From the NCBI RefSeq assembly GCF_964204645.1, contig NC_134029.1, forward strand, positions 17,564,450-17,628,449: a stretch of DNA of 64,000 bases, given 5' to 3'. The translations under genes and the position numbers were made by a program. The first letter of the stretch is position 1. Each line of letters begins with the position of its first letter. Below are positions 8,818 to 23,800 of this stretch, one piece after another. This DNA comes from Tubulanus polymorphus. Its lineage: Eukaryota; Nemertea; Palaeonemertea; Tubulaniformes; Tubulanidae. The notes under the pieces were generated by a model, which saw nothing but the letters and a program-made list of their open reading frames with translations, made no database searches and had not been told where the DNA came from.

Positions 8818-11770
8818 GTAAGTGATGCTACCTATGACACGCATAGCAAAAATGGAAAGTGATTTTTGAAATGATGAACGCGCAATACTGTTACGATGCA
8901 CGTCAATATACATATACAATTTGAGATAATTATCATTTTGGGAGAGGTACCTCAATATCAGTCGCAGGTACCTCAATATCAGAATTATCGAATGAGAGCT
9001 AGTAATTGGTAATGTCTTGTTTCAAGCCAAAGGTCGAAGGGTCGAGCTCATAAAAAATAAAAACAAATTCTTGCACGCTCGAATTTATTTTTATTTTTTA
9101 CTCACTCGCCCCCTCAACCTTTGACTTGAAACAAGACATTACCAATTACTCTTATAATTTCATGTTTTAAAAGTGAGAGTAAAATGTTAGCATAATATTC
9201 TAGAAAAATAAGATCAAATATAGATTTCGAATAAAAGAATATAAATTTTTAACATAAAAAGTAATGAGTAATCAACGAGTGAAATAATTCATATTTTAAC
9301 ATTGAATATTTATATTTGAATGCGTTAGATTCTTATTTTTAAACATAAAAAGTGAGAGTAATTAACGAGTGAAATAATTCATATTTTAACATTGAATATT
9401 TATATTTGAATGTGTTAGATTCTTATTTTCAAGTTATTGGTTTCATTGATTTCGATTTTGAATTTAGGTTCTTCTTCTTCTTTCTTCATTTTTATAACAA
9501 AACTTTTATTAAAATAAATCTAACTCATACAATTATTCACTGTTTTAAATATGAATTATTTCACTCACACTTTACTCACACTTTTAATGTTTAAAAACAA
9601 GGCAATTTGATACTACGTATCTATGTCCCCCGCGATAGCCAGTAGGGAATTAATGACCCCTGAAGACACTGATCTTTGGTATAGAAAAATGATGAGATGA
9701 GTGTATCCAGGGATAACTATACTATGAAATATCATTTTCCTGCCATGAATGGTCATTTAAGAATTGAGTTTACAGGGTTTTAGGCAAAAGACGTCTACCA
9801 ACCTTGACCTTTGACCCTAGAACTCCAAAATCACTAATGCACATCCTCTCCCCAGGGGTAATCATACTATGAAATAGCATTGTTCTGTTATCAATGGTTC
9901 TTCTTGAATCGTGTTTACAAGGTTTCATATGAATGACCTGTAGTGACCTTGACCTTTGGTCCTTGGACCCCAAAGTCAATAGGGCACATCCTCTCCCTAG
10001 GGGTAATCATGCTACGTAATATCATGGTCCTGCTATCAACGGTTCGTCTTGAATGACGTTCATAAGCTTTCACATGAATGACCTGTACTGACCTTGACCT
10101 TTGGTCCTTGGACACCCAAAATCAATAGGGCACATCCTCTCCCTAGGGGTAATCATGCTACGTAATATCATGGTCCTGCTGTCAACGGTTCGTCTTGAAT
10201 GACGTTCACAAGGTTTCATGTGAATGACGTGTAGGGACCTTGACCTTTGGTCCTTGGACCCCAAAATCAATAGGGCACATCCTCTCCCTAGGAGTGATCA
10301 TACTACGTAACATCATGGTCCTGCTATCAACGGTTCTTCTTGAATCACGTTCATAAGGTTTTACATGAATGACCTGTAGTGACCTTGACCTTTGGTCCTT
10401 GGACCCCCAATATCAATAGGGCACATCCTCTCCTTAGGGGTAATCATACTGTGTAATATCATAGTCCTGCGATCAACGGTTCGTCTTGAATCGCGTTCAC
10501 AAGCTCATGCGGACAGACGGACGGAGGTGGATACCAAGTCCCCCGCTCGCGGCCTACGCGTTCGGGGGACAATAAGATTCTAACGCATTCAAATATGCAT
10601 ATTCAATGTTTTAAATATAAATTATTTCACTCGTTAATTACTCACACTTTTTATGTTTAAAAATAAGAATCTAACGCATTCAAATATAAATATTCAATTT
10701 TTACTAGAGCTCATGGGTCGGGAGGTTAGTGCGGCAACCTTGCTGAACTTTTTCCTTAATGAAATACACCATAGATTCGTTATGATAATGTATATTGAAT
10801 ATATGAAAATCGTATACAATTGAAAAACATATACATAGAAAATCTACCGTGCAAACGAGTTTGTATTCAAAGCTTTATCGTGCATCGGTTTTCTAGAGGT
10901 CCAGATATGGAACGTAATATCCCTGCGTCATGAATTCGTGTCAAGTTAAGGGAATCAAGGCTACCTACGATTAACAACATTCTACTTCGAAAAGACGACT
11001 TTTTATTTGTTCAGTCAATACATATGTTTTATGCCAGCACATCGTTGACAATACTGCCTCGTCACCTGAAGAGGTGCTTTCAACTATGCAAGAACAGACA
11101 TATAACTAGCGTCATACACATGCGACTAACTTGGTGTTTAAATAGAGACATACATATCAATAGGTCAATATTTGTTAAGAACTTAAAATTTCTGAGAATC
11201 TCATTGTAGGCCCCAGTGGATAGTAAATCAAATGCGAATTTATCCGGTATAATCAATTTAGATTTTGAAGTTACATTTTCACTTTAAAGAGACGGATGCC
11301 ATATATCTTGAGATATCTTTTTCTTTCTGATTGGCCAGAAAGTTATCCCGATTTTTACACCACCATGAAAAGCAAAAACAGAGGTGGAACATGTGCGCTA
11401 GGCCTACCATCTAGAACCGATATATCAAAGTACGGTTCCAGTTTTGTAGCCTTGACCAGGAAATCTAAACTGAAATATATAATCGAAAACAAAATGTCGG
11501 TCCATAGCTATCTCAACGACCAATGTTAGCGAATGTTGATGACTTAAAGAAAGTCTTAGTACATAATCTAAGAAAACTGGGGCTCGCACAGCCACCACCA
11601 GAGTTTGGCATCAAATTTGGAAGAAGTCAAACAGTCGACTTACAGCGGTTTAATTATGACTCAAGATTATGTGTATAATAAGGAGACAAAAAATGAATGG
11701 CATGGCTGTTTGTTGACGTCAGATTTTAGCCTTTTATGCAGGCCTATTGGATTTTCTGTATGTATGTGTG

Positions 11771-11845
<75 letters not shown>

Positions 11846-14800
11846 AGTTTTCGTTGATGCGCGTTCGTCCACCAGGCAAAAAAACTAGGAAATTTACCAC
11901 CTAAAGCAGGACGAAAACGAACTTTGGTTTTTGTGCCCACATTCGCTCGTTTCAGGCGGCGTTAGTGTCTTTTTTATCAGTGATAATAACGAACGTGATT
12001 TGCGCCCGTTTTTGTCAACAGAGAAAAAATGAATATTCCCATGCAAAAATGAACTTTCTTTCACCAGGCAAATGGGGGCTATTTTGCGAACTTTAACCAG
12101 CAAGCCTCGTGTCAGGCTGCAACGTGAAGGATGCCGACGCAGGTGAGAAGATACGAGATCGTAGCCCAAGTCTGTCAGTCGCGCTTGATTTCCAGTTACT
12201 AACGGGATATGAGATCAACATGTAGCCACCACGGTCCAGATATACGAATAAAACATATTTTACATTCGCTAATGAATAACATCCGGGTACTGATCGATAT
12301 CAGATTTTAAACTGACCCTGATATCAAGCTTGGAGTTGACATTTCCCACAATGCAACGAGTTGATGCCCTTTTCTTGCTGGATACAGACATAATATGGTG
12401 TTAAGTTTAGTACATGTGTACGTTGCTGGAACTTTAACCCTTTAGATAATGGTTGGATGTGTTCTTTCTAATCACTGGACAAGCTGTTAACTCAATGAAA
12501 ATATATTAAGCCTACAAAAATCATGTTTTTAGCTGATACGATTTTAAGAATGAATGTAAATGATTAAGATTACATATCATTTCATTTCTATTAGCGTTTT
12601 TTGGAATTAGAGCGAATTGCGCAGTCGTTTGAAATCGAAGATAATGAATACAACCCGAATACATAATGAATACAACCCGAAATTGAAATTGACGCCTCGA
12701 GGGAAAACTAAAAAAATATTACGTGTAATGCATATAACGAGCGCTTTTATTCCGTCTAAAGAATCGTTTGGCGGCGTTTCATTTCTTCATCAATAATGTC
12801 ACATGCCGGTATACATTGTAAGGCTTATTCCCAAAATCGGTTTTCTTACGGTATTATATTGGGACGATATTATTGTACTGATATTCAGTTCATAATGATA
12901 TAATTAATCATGAACTTAAAACCTATAGAACGTATAAGGAACTTGTATACGAGTAGCTTACGCAGTTAGAATTTCATATCAATTTGAGATTATATCCTTA
13001 TTCATATACCTGAAATCGCCAAAGTACTAAAAATACCATTAACATAAGTTGATTGCATTCCAAAATATGACTGCTATGCTAATACTTACGTAAATTCCGT
13101 GGTTTTTTCAAATCAACTTAGTCCTCCTAAAAGTCTGGTGTCGGTTGCCTTTAAAAAAATGTCTAGTTTATGGATTCGGTGAAATACATTTCCCTCCGAT
13201 GCTTCTCTCATAGGTTGTATGTAGGCCTACATGTAATTAGCTTTTTTCTAAGATTTTAACAAAGTTTTAGGTATAAGTCCAACAATCACGAAATCGAAAA
13301 ACTAAAATGTTACGTTAGAATTTATTAAGAATCCGAATTTTTGGTTTTCAACTAAAAACTACTAATAACACTAAATACACTTCGATGATACACATTGCGA
13401 TATGAATTTGTTGATTCCAGATAATGTTTTTTTTTAAATCGTCGTATATGATTTGTATGGCTTTGAAAAATCATCACAATACGATGACCAGCGATGGGAG
13501 ATGTATTAACGGCAATGCTACCCCCCCCCCCCGTTCCGTCAGGCTGAATCCCAAAATAATTTATTCTTTCAGACTACAACGGTAGGATATCGATCCGTCT
13601 GCAGAACGGCTCTACACCGAACGAAGGTCGCGTAGAGATTATGCCGTTGGGTGGCTCAAGACCCAGACTTTGGGGTACTATATGTGATGATTTCTGGGAT
13701 GATGAAGACGCCTCAGTGGTTTGTAGAATGCTTGGTTACCGATGGGGAACAGTAAGTAAGGTTGCAGCGCAGTTCTGATTAGCGATACGTTTAAGTATGG
13801 TTATCTTTCGATTAAATTATTCTTCGATGTTATTCACTATTCGTATAATTCGACGGTAAATGAATGTTTCGTACTTTTAGCATACTCAACGCTCATCATT
13901 TGGAAATGTATCATCTTCAACCCCTATTTACATGGATAACGTCATGTGTAAAGGAGACGAAACGAATATCATAAACTGTTCTCGGAGCGTTTGGGGAAAA
14001 CACAACTGTGATCACCGAGAGGATGCTGGTGTCAAATGTAAAAATACTACAGGTATTGAAACAGTCATTAATAAACCTTCAAGAGAATCTGCATCGATTG
14101 TTTGCAAAGCCTGTCACAAACTCGCTCGCTAGGGTTTGATTGCCTCCCACTGAAGCTCACGCCCACACAAACCCTGGCCGCAACCCCTTTACGACGCCCA
14201 AGATTTCTTGGGCGGATAGGTTGCCGCTCAGGGCCACCAGTCTATGTATTAGAACAATCAGATGGGTTGAGAAATCAAGCGAGAAGTTTTTGAAAGCCGC
14301 GTGAAAGTAATAAACAACGAAAGATGTCTAGCATGTAATAAGTCACTATCACCGATGAAGACCGTGAAGTTCCGAAACTAGGTTTTGTTAATTTTAACAT
14401 GTATTTGTCACTCTGCGATTCCTTTTGTATTCATATCATTGTTCTTACTTTAATTTCTATTGACAGTGATTTGTTGCTAACAACTGGCATATGATAATTG
14501 TTTATGACGCTCATCTGTATTTAGTAAGGCTTTATAAGCTACAGTTTGCATACCTGTATTGACATATGATATCATTCAAATTGGGGTACTCCAGTTTCAT
14601 TATTACCAAAACAGTCCACTTCGCCCTTTTCTTGCTCTCATCATGCCCATGTCGAAAAAGGGGCATTCACGGCGCGGGCCTAATCCAATCACTACCACCC
14701 ATAGATAACAACACCAACAGAACCAACAATGAGCGGCTGAAGCCAACTTGGTGAGCAAGAGTCCTTATTAGGGCCGGCGGCGTTAATTTCAACCAACCTT

Positions 14801-17800
14801 GAATGTTTCTCGGTCACCAAGGCGAGCATAACTAGTTTAACAATGCAGTAAGTTTGCATAATTAGTTTAACAATGCAGCGTGCCAGGTACTATGCCTATA
14901 AGAGACACAGTGGGGTTCAAAATAACTGACCCAATGTACCAGGGATGAATCTTATCGAGAGACCACATCGCCAGTACGGTAGTGCTAAATGAAGTAGTTG
15001 TCACAACAGTATATAAGTACCCGGAGGTTAGTAAGGCCTACCAGTCCCAAACAGCATCTTGAGTGGGCAGAACTAACCACAGCTTTTTACATTCAAGCTG
15101 CTTCCCTCATTACACAATGCGCGATAGAAATGGTGCTACAATCCTGACCTGGCCTGTTTCCGAAAACCTTGGAGAGCTCAAGGATTGTGCTAGATCCTAT
15201 ACCACAGAGCCGACATCGACCAATTCGGTCAATACAGGCCATAGCTGTCATTGTTCCAACCCATGTCCCATTCAAACGACGCTTCCACTAAAAGGCTGAC
15301 TGGAAGGCTGACAGGCTTTGAGCAGATTTCGAAGTGCAGGTGAATGAAAATGAGCCAACATCAGGAAGCTAGTGCAGACAGTAGCCAAAAAGAAGATCTG
15401 TACATACCAGGCCTGTCAGATGAAACGTATGAACTCTATGCCAGCTATGTTAGTGTGTTTGAAGCTAACCCATTCTCAGAAGAAACTCGGGAAGCTGGCC
15501 AGACAGTGATGGGAGCCATCTCAAAGGACAGATAGCATAGCTTGTCTATGTTGGTCGAATCAAAAGATCTGACGATAAACAGCAAAACGACATGGGCATT
15601 AATACGCAAGCTTTTGGAAGGGCCCCAAGCACCGCAACAGCCAAATGTGACTGCTAACTCGTCATACTAGAGCAATCGGGATTCCGTCCATGAGAGTCAA
15701 CAGTCTCAACCTAACCTAGTACGCAGAAGACGGTTCCGAGAAAGGCATGGTGACTGGAGTTGTGTTGGTTGACCTAACTGCTGCATGTGACACTGAAAAC
15801 CACAGACGAGTCCTGAGCACATTAAATAACCAAAGATATCTACCTCACAGAGCTCGATAAAAGTATGCTGGCAAACAGAATGTTGAGCTGAGGAAAAGAA
15901 TAGTAGATGGGGGAGAATAAAAAATTGTTTGCCACAAGGATGCATGCTCTCACCGCTGCTCTTCAACATCTTAAAAACCACCAGCCAAAACCAAAAGCCT
16001 CGTTTTATTTTTGCAGATGATCTGGCCATAGGGGCTTAGGAACACACTTTCTAAGCAGTTGAGCAGAAACTTACAAATGGACTCGATGACGTTATGGATA
16101 CCATATCATGATGAAAACGACCTAAATATAAACCAGACAAAAACTCAGTTTGCGTTTTCTACCTCAGAGACAAAGACTGACCGCTGCTGACGGTCACCAC
16201 ATTGTCTTCCCAGTGTATCTTTGTATATCCTTAGACAGGAATCTCTCGTTCAAAAAACCATCAGATATCAGGAGATCAGCAAGAATGAACAGTAAAGACT
16301 AGTAACAGACAGACGCCGCCCACTCTCCAGCTAGGAGGCGACTGAAATCCAGGAGGAGCTTTCATTATGAAGTTTAGCCTGCGACTGCCCGCGCCGGAAA
16401 TTTTTTTCGATTGTGACCTTCAGTCACAGACGATGAACCACCTGCTGGAGTGCTGGAGTGCTTGATGCGCCGACATACCTGGCGACACTGCCAAACTGTA
16501 TGTTCATAAATGGAAGAGCTTAGTGTAATTGATTTTTGTGTGGACACAATAACTAACTAACTATAATGGTCCATAATCATTGGAATGGAATGGAGTGAAA
16601 ACAGGTGCCAATTTCCGGTTCTGACTAGCTCCATCAAACGAGTAATTCCAGAACTTGAATTTGTCGATATCCCGTATTGCAATGGGGTGAGATGTCGCGA
16701 CACTGCCAACGTATAGAATATTGAAAATCGACTATTCATTCTCCTAAACCAAGACTAGTAGTAAAAAGTGAGAATTATTTTTTCACCACAAATCGATATA
16801 ATTATTTCGAAGCATTGTTTCTGTCAGACGTGATATGATTTTAGAAATGTGACAGAGTTCTTCGATGGTCCCCGGCTAAGTAGAATGCCTAAAAATAGGG
16901 TCGTCGTAATATAACTCATCTTATTTATATTTCAGTGCGTCTGTCGTCAAGAAAATATTACGGCACTGTTTCCCTGACTTTAAATGCTAGCGTTTATAGC
17001 GTTTGCGATGATGGCTGGGACAATAACGATGCTAAAGTTGTGTGCAGAGAGTTGGGGTTCGTCGACGGTCGCGCGTTAAACCGTTCTGCGCTCGGTTCGA
17101 GAAGCGGTTATGGTATAAAATCTGTGATCAACGTACGATGCATGGGTAGCGAGAAAAACCTCACAGATTGTCCATCGACAAAACGGAATCAAACGTGTCG
17201 TTATGGAAGACTGGCCTCGGTCGTTTGTCATGCAAAAACACTAACACAATCTGAAATGGGTAAGACACGTCATGGAACTTTAACCCCAACGCACAAGGCA
17301 AGGAATAAACCTCTAAGAAATTAATTCAAAACGATTTCTAATAAAACGTGTTTTCCTTTTTTATGAAACGAAATGTTAATTGCCTTGTGCATTGGGTTTT
17401 ATGGTGTGCAACAGAGGCAAACCTTTGAATGATGAACATTAATTACTCATGAACATATGAATATTTTTCTCAATAATTTTTCAGAATTCAAAGTCAAATT
17501 GGAAAACGGACAAACCTCGTTCGGTACTTTGCTTGTACGGCATCTTGGAATTTGGGGATCAGTTTGCCCAAAGAATGGAGTAGACAATGACGTAGCAAAA
17601 GTTGCTTGTCGCCAAGCAGGATTTGTCGATGGAATATTAATCTACGGTTCAATGAGAAATAGTTTTGACAGATATAACACATCATTACAGTGGATCACGG
17701 CCATCAACTGCACTGGTGATGAAACCTCACTATTAGAATGTTCGAGAAGCCCGTTTGGCGTACAAAATAGTTATGACAGCTGTTCTATTTATCAAGTAGT

Positions 17801-20800
17801 CAATGTTGTTTGCTTCAAAAATAATGATCAAGGTAATTCTTTACTGCAGAATTAATCAGTGATTATAGTTTCCATTATTGCATAATTTAGGTTGTATGTT
17901 CAAGGTAAACTTTAAATGATCTAAATATTTTACATAAGTCTGAAACAATTATTCTTGAATATTCATTTCTTAGAAATACTGTTCTTAGCTCTTTCCTGAG
18001 CTCGGGGTCATTTCCTTGTGAATTCTTGCGAATTGTTTACAATATTTCGTTACCATATACACCTAATGATGGCTGTTAGTCAACAGCCGAAACGTTGTGG
18101 TTTCGTTCTAATAAATTATTTCATATAAAATTCGAATTGTACTTGCACCAAATGATATCAAAAATGTTTTTCTTTTTGTCACAAACAATAGATAACTTGA
18201 AAATCCGTTTCATGAATGGTACAGTTGAAACGCCTGGCGAAGGAAGAGTTGAAATTAGATATAATGGTCAATGGGCTACTGTGTGCGATCGACGCAAGTC
18301 ACTTGCTAGTTCTATCTGCAAGTCTCGTGGATTCAATGACGGTATTGCAATCTTACATCCTTTTTATGGAAAAGGATCTGGACCAGTTGTGCTTGGAGAT
18401 GGAGAAGATTTCAATGGCTGCTCGAAACCTCTATTCAATTGTGAAATAGCAAATTTCTGGCTACGAAATTATGTAAACAGTACATACTGCAGCAGTCATG
18501 ATCATGATTTATCAGTCCGTTGTTATAAAAGAGGTAATCCATTTATGATTGCACGAATAAGCTTTATCATGTTCTAATCAAGGGTGGCGTTAGTGCCCCA
18601 AATTTTGAGTGCCATGGAAATTACTGTATCTGTGTACTCTATTTCTTAATACATTAACTAATATTAGTTCTAGTAATCTAGCACAGATAATGTAATCCAG
18701 GTAAACCTGTAGCGAAGGGCGAATTTTGAAATCATTTCCCTTCAATATCATTCAGAATTTATGCTATACAACTATGAAAGTGTCATGACGACATATCTGT
18801 AAAAAGGATTTTTGAGATTAATTTCAAATTTGCAACTTAGAAAAAAAACTAATTTTCCCTTATAGAATGTGCTTTATGAGGTAAAGTTCCTTCTTTACTC
18901 TAGCAGTGTTCACCTTTTCCAAATTCCTTGGCAATGGGCTGTGCCTGGTCTTACAAAATCTTTATTGACTCGACAACTATTTACGATGTTGTGCACATTA
19001 TAATGCAATTGAAATAATTGAATATCATTTTAGTAAAACTGGTCAATGGTGGTCCAAACGCCGGTCAAGTGAGATTCTACAAGGACGGTAGATGGGGAAA
19101 GGTTTGTGGAACCGGTTGGAATAATAATGATGCGCAAGTGGTTTGTCGCAGTCTTCGATACGGTTACGGGAAATCGTTATGTTGCCAGGCGTTTAAACCT
19201 GTCTCGTATTATACCAAGACGGTGATATCATCTGTTGGTTGTAGGGGTAATGAAACTGGTCTAGAAGACTGTCCCTATTTGTCAAGCTTTTACTGTTCAT
19301 CCAGTAATTATGCATCAGTTGTTTGTCAAAACAAGCCGTTTTCAGGGAGTAAGTATGGCATAAGTCATCATTTAATGTAGATGGAAAGTTTCACACAGGA
19401 AATTTACGAAACAAAATATCGAAGCCCTATAAAATTGAGACCACAGTTGACACGCGATTTGAGTTTTTAATTCGACTTACATGATTTTCAACAACTTTTA
19501 TTGGACCCAGTTGCTTTAAAGTAAATCTTTTGAAATGTCTGCTTACCCTGGATGAAATTCCAAATTCTGAATTCTAGTGGTGAGACTTCTTTCATTGCAT
19601 CGTACATTTATGATATTCATTTATGCATATATATTCTCGTAATTTCAAAATTATTAATTTCAATAGATTTAACAATTCAACTGACAAATGGTGGACAATT
19701 CGGTCATTTCACTGGATCAGTACATGTTTCGATATATGGTCAAAGTGGTTATATTTGTGACAAAGGGTGGAACAATTCAGCAGCTAATGTCACCTGTAAA
19801 CAACTCGGTTATCGCGGTGGAATGAAAATGATATACAGTGCCACGAGAGATTCATACTATCGGTCAAATACTTACCTAATTACTGATGTCAAATGCAACG
19901 GTACCGAATCGACGATAGCAGATTGTAGATATACCCGTTTATCGGTTTGTAGCAGTTCGGTCGGCGCTGCTGGCGTTTTATGTTATCAGTCATCAGGTAA
20001 GTCGTTACACTGAATAATTTTCGTGAATCTATTAACCGACTCCCTTTAGTTACTGGTTACCGATCTGGCGTCGTCTTTAACGGGTTTGAAAAGTCCAGAG
20101 AGCCGAGAGATTTTGCTTTAGATGACACAAAAACATTTAATTCAACTTCTAATATAGAATTTCGGTATCCCCCATGAAGACACGTCAGATGTAACACATA
20201 CTACGACGCGTGCCTCCCTAATTTAATCGATTTGGCAAAACTCCCCGTCTAAACATCGGAACAATGTGGCCAGGCTACAGTATAAAGATACCTCGAAGCC
20301 TATCGGTAGACGGGTGATGGGTAGATTATATATCTGTCAGTCTCAATAGAGAGGTTATGACAGCAGGTTCTGGGATCTTCATTTGGAGAGATAGATGTAA
20401 GAGGTAGGACTAGGATTTATTTTCAATATGGAACAATAGTTCAAATGTCTTGTAGGTGCACAGTTTCGGATTGCTGCAAAAGTCGTTGATAAGATCTGCC
20501 CATTTACAGGAATACAAAAAACATATGATATGGATCCCTTAAGCGAGTTAAATGGAAGTTTGCTGGAGCCTTGGTTTATCCAGATATTAATAATTAAAGG
20601 TTGTGAAGCATGAAAAGGTTTTTTGAATAGTGGTATCCGGATGTGGAATATTCATTTTGTCAAGAAGGAGACCGATAGCCGTACGGGCGTACGGGCGTAA
20701 AATGAGAGCTCGCGATTACGAAACCTTGACCAGTACCGGGTATTTCAAACAGAGAGGGATAATGAAATAGAGTTGAGGGGGTTGGCCTAGTTCTCCACGG

Positions 20801-23800
20801 ACCGTTCATTTTTCGTGCCTAATTATTTATCAGGTTTTCTGCAATTGGAGGAGTTTCACATATTTATATGATGATCCTGATTCGGCAGCTACAAAGTATC
20901 TCATTTCACAGCAAACGGTTAGTATAGGACGTACGACTAGGGATTTGTATGCCACATTCTGCCCTATGTCCAGACATTTCATTGGAAGTAATATCAACTC
21001 GTTTGTCACAGGTCTTGATAAAGTTATCACCTTAAATAAATAACGTTAAAAAGGATGCCAAGATAGTAGTAATCTCTTATTATTTCAATGTTGCAACCAT
21101 CAAAAGTGGAGGCATCATTGATGATGAGTTCGGCCCCTCGGTTGAAAATTATGAATTTCATTTGTCAATTTTAATTGTGAAATCCATAAATTGGGCACAG
21201 CTCCTAGCCTACCTTTGTTAGTGTAAAAACATCAGATACATGGAATGAAAGAAATTGAAAAAAAAATAAAATAGAAAAAACTTGTCGCAGTACGGATAAA
21301 AAATATACATCTTAAACAACGTGAATACAACGAAGCTTCGAAATTAAATTTCTGTGGAGCTGCGGCGTGAAACCAATTATACTCTGCGGAAGGTGCCGCC
21401 TGCAGCCGGACAGGACATAGAACTGGTTTCTCTGGATAACACGGCTATTCGGTGCAGCATAAACATGTTTGATCTTAAAATAGGGATTGTCCCCATTATT
21501 TATTTATTTGGCTGGTAAATTTTGTTTGATTTTTCGCGATCGAGTGTCCCTTACAGACCCACCACACCTGCCGGGAGCGAAACAGGGGGTTTGATTTTGA
21601 AATCGGAAATCGAAGTACAGATATAGATGTGTGATCGGCGGTCGAGTTAACAGAATATTTTAAAATCGAAGTACATAATTGGAAATTCGGTTCCGATTCA
21701 TCCAAACAATCTTCCATTCAGTCTGAACCGGCAAGCGACTGATTGGGATGAATTTTTTCTGGCTGCCTAATTTAATACAATGAGATTCTGGAAATAGCTA
21801 TATTACTAGATCATTTTGTCCATTTTTATATTTTTTGGTCGTTTTCTACGTGTAAATAGTCCGATAGTTTATTGTGGTTTTTTTTCTCGGGTAGATATTG
21901 ATGTAGAAGTCCTCTAAGTTGATGATCCCGCGTGTTGACTAGATAGGAAGAAAGCACATTTCGAAACGCAAATTTTCCAGATGAGAGTATGGCCCTGGGG
22001 TATCCGAAGTGTAGTTGTATGACATCGACGGTGCAGCTCCAATGAGGATGGGTTTCTCCGTCAAGGGGTGCGCAGTTGGTACTTCACATCTGGTGCTGAA
22101 TTTGCCTAAAAGTATAAGTTTTACACTGGGAGCAGTTATGTGTTTCTAATATACAGTGAGTTAGGTCCGTGAATGTATCGCAATCAAACGGACAGTGCTA
22201 TGCGTATTGATAGACCGTCAGTAAGAAAGCGGCACAGACACGTGAATATTAAATACATGTTTGTACACTTACATATATACAGTCTTGATCGGGTTTTATT
22301 TACATTGTCACGATTAGGTTTTTGGTAGCTTTTAATGATGTCAAGAGGCAACTTTCCAGTCACCATTGCGCGTAGATAGACTGAGCTTGCTATCCTAAGG
22401 TCACAAACGGAGGCAGCGTTCCAGCTATCGTGGCAATCAGACTGAGTTTACAGTCAAAACATCAGAAACAGTAAACTAATAAACTAATGCGTATGTGATG
22501 ATATAGAGCAAAAGTGGTCAGACAGTTCTATGCGTATTGATAGACCGTCATCCCTGTTCGATCTAAATCAGAACATACCTCAAGTGTCAAAGTCGGGATA
22601 TGTAGGTGTAAGTAATAAAAAAGGCGTTGGGTTTAATTAATAGACTACGCTAATGGTGTCGATTGTGATTCTGTTTACTACGTTCAGTCCGTTTGCATCC
22701 AGGTGTATAAGTACATTGTTAAGAGTCCAAATATGAAGGTTTTGTTGAAGCATGATTTCTTGGTTTAGGTGATCTATTTGCGAGTTTTTGAAATAAATTA
22801 TAGTGTTGATGCGGCCAGAGCATAAACATGTTAACCGAAGGGTGTAAACTTCTGTTCGACGCCATACATGTTTCATTCCTAAAAAAATAACAATAATTTC
22901 ATTTATATTTCCTATACCCCGAGCAGAGTCAATAATATGAATGTCTTTATCAGAATGGTTGCAGAATAACTGAAGGAAGTATGTATACAATCTATTCACA
23001 ATCTCGTCGCTAAAATATGCATTTTTCTCACGTATTAAATCAGGGGTGACCTTTCACCTTGAAGGAGGAAAGACTCCAAATGAAGGAAGAGTTGTGGTGA
23101 CATATGAAGGCATACCCGGATCCGTTTGTTCATTATCGTTTTATGACACCGCTGCCTCCGTTTTATGTAAATCACTGGGTCTTGGTTACAATGGAGGAAC
23201 AGTAATTCGCAAGTATGCTTTCAACTTACGTACGATTGCTGACTCGAGATAAGGAGAATCCTCACACTGATATAACGGGAAAGATGAAGTTCGAAAAGTT
23301 GAATGATTCATTGATTCTAACTTCCGACTCTAATCAAATAATCGTCTTCAGGAATACCGAGTTACACAGTTACAAACTAAACGAATTAAAGCAAAGCAAA
23401 CAAGAGGGTGATTATCAAAAACATTAGTGAATATAAGTAGATTGAGTTACAACAAATGGAACTTAAAGGAAACTTTTCGGACTTCATATTTCTTGTTATA
23501 TTAGTGTGGGGATCTCTATATATCGTCACAACACGGGTCACATAGTGTTTCCACCAATGGTTTCACATAGTATTTCCACCAATGGTTATAATGGTTCAAG
23601 AGTTCATTTTCTAGATTGTTGATAAAAAAATTGATCGGAATTATCATTTCTCTAAATCATTTACTTCCAAGCAAATTTGGTTCAGGAAGTGGACGGATGT
23701 ACCTCGGTGATATCAGATGTAAAGGCAATGAAAATTCGATCCTTGCATGTGAAAGTGCTGGATGGAGACCTGAGTCATTTGGTTATGGAGCTTGTCACGA

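Noticed and set aside
11605-11904. Open frames on both strands with Cys-Val-Arg-Ala and His-Ala-Arg-Thr repeats
   Set aside because: They are translations of the (TGCG)n microsatellite in intron 1.
14102-14293. 63-codon Pro/Arg-rich frame after D1
   Set aside because: It lies in intron 3 past a good donor, has no cysteines in SRCR spacing and no known domain.
22184-22560. Possible LTRs from the repeated tctatgcgtattgatagacc block
   Set aside because: Only about 30 bp repeat, with no primer binding site, polypurine tract or coding sequence between.
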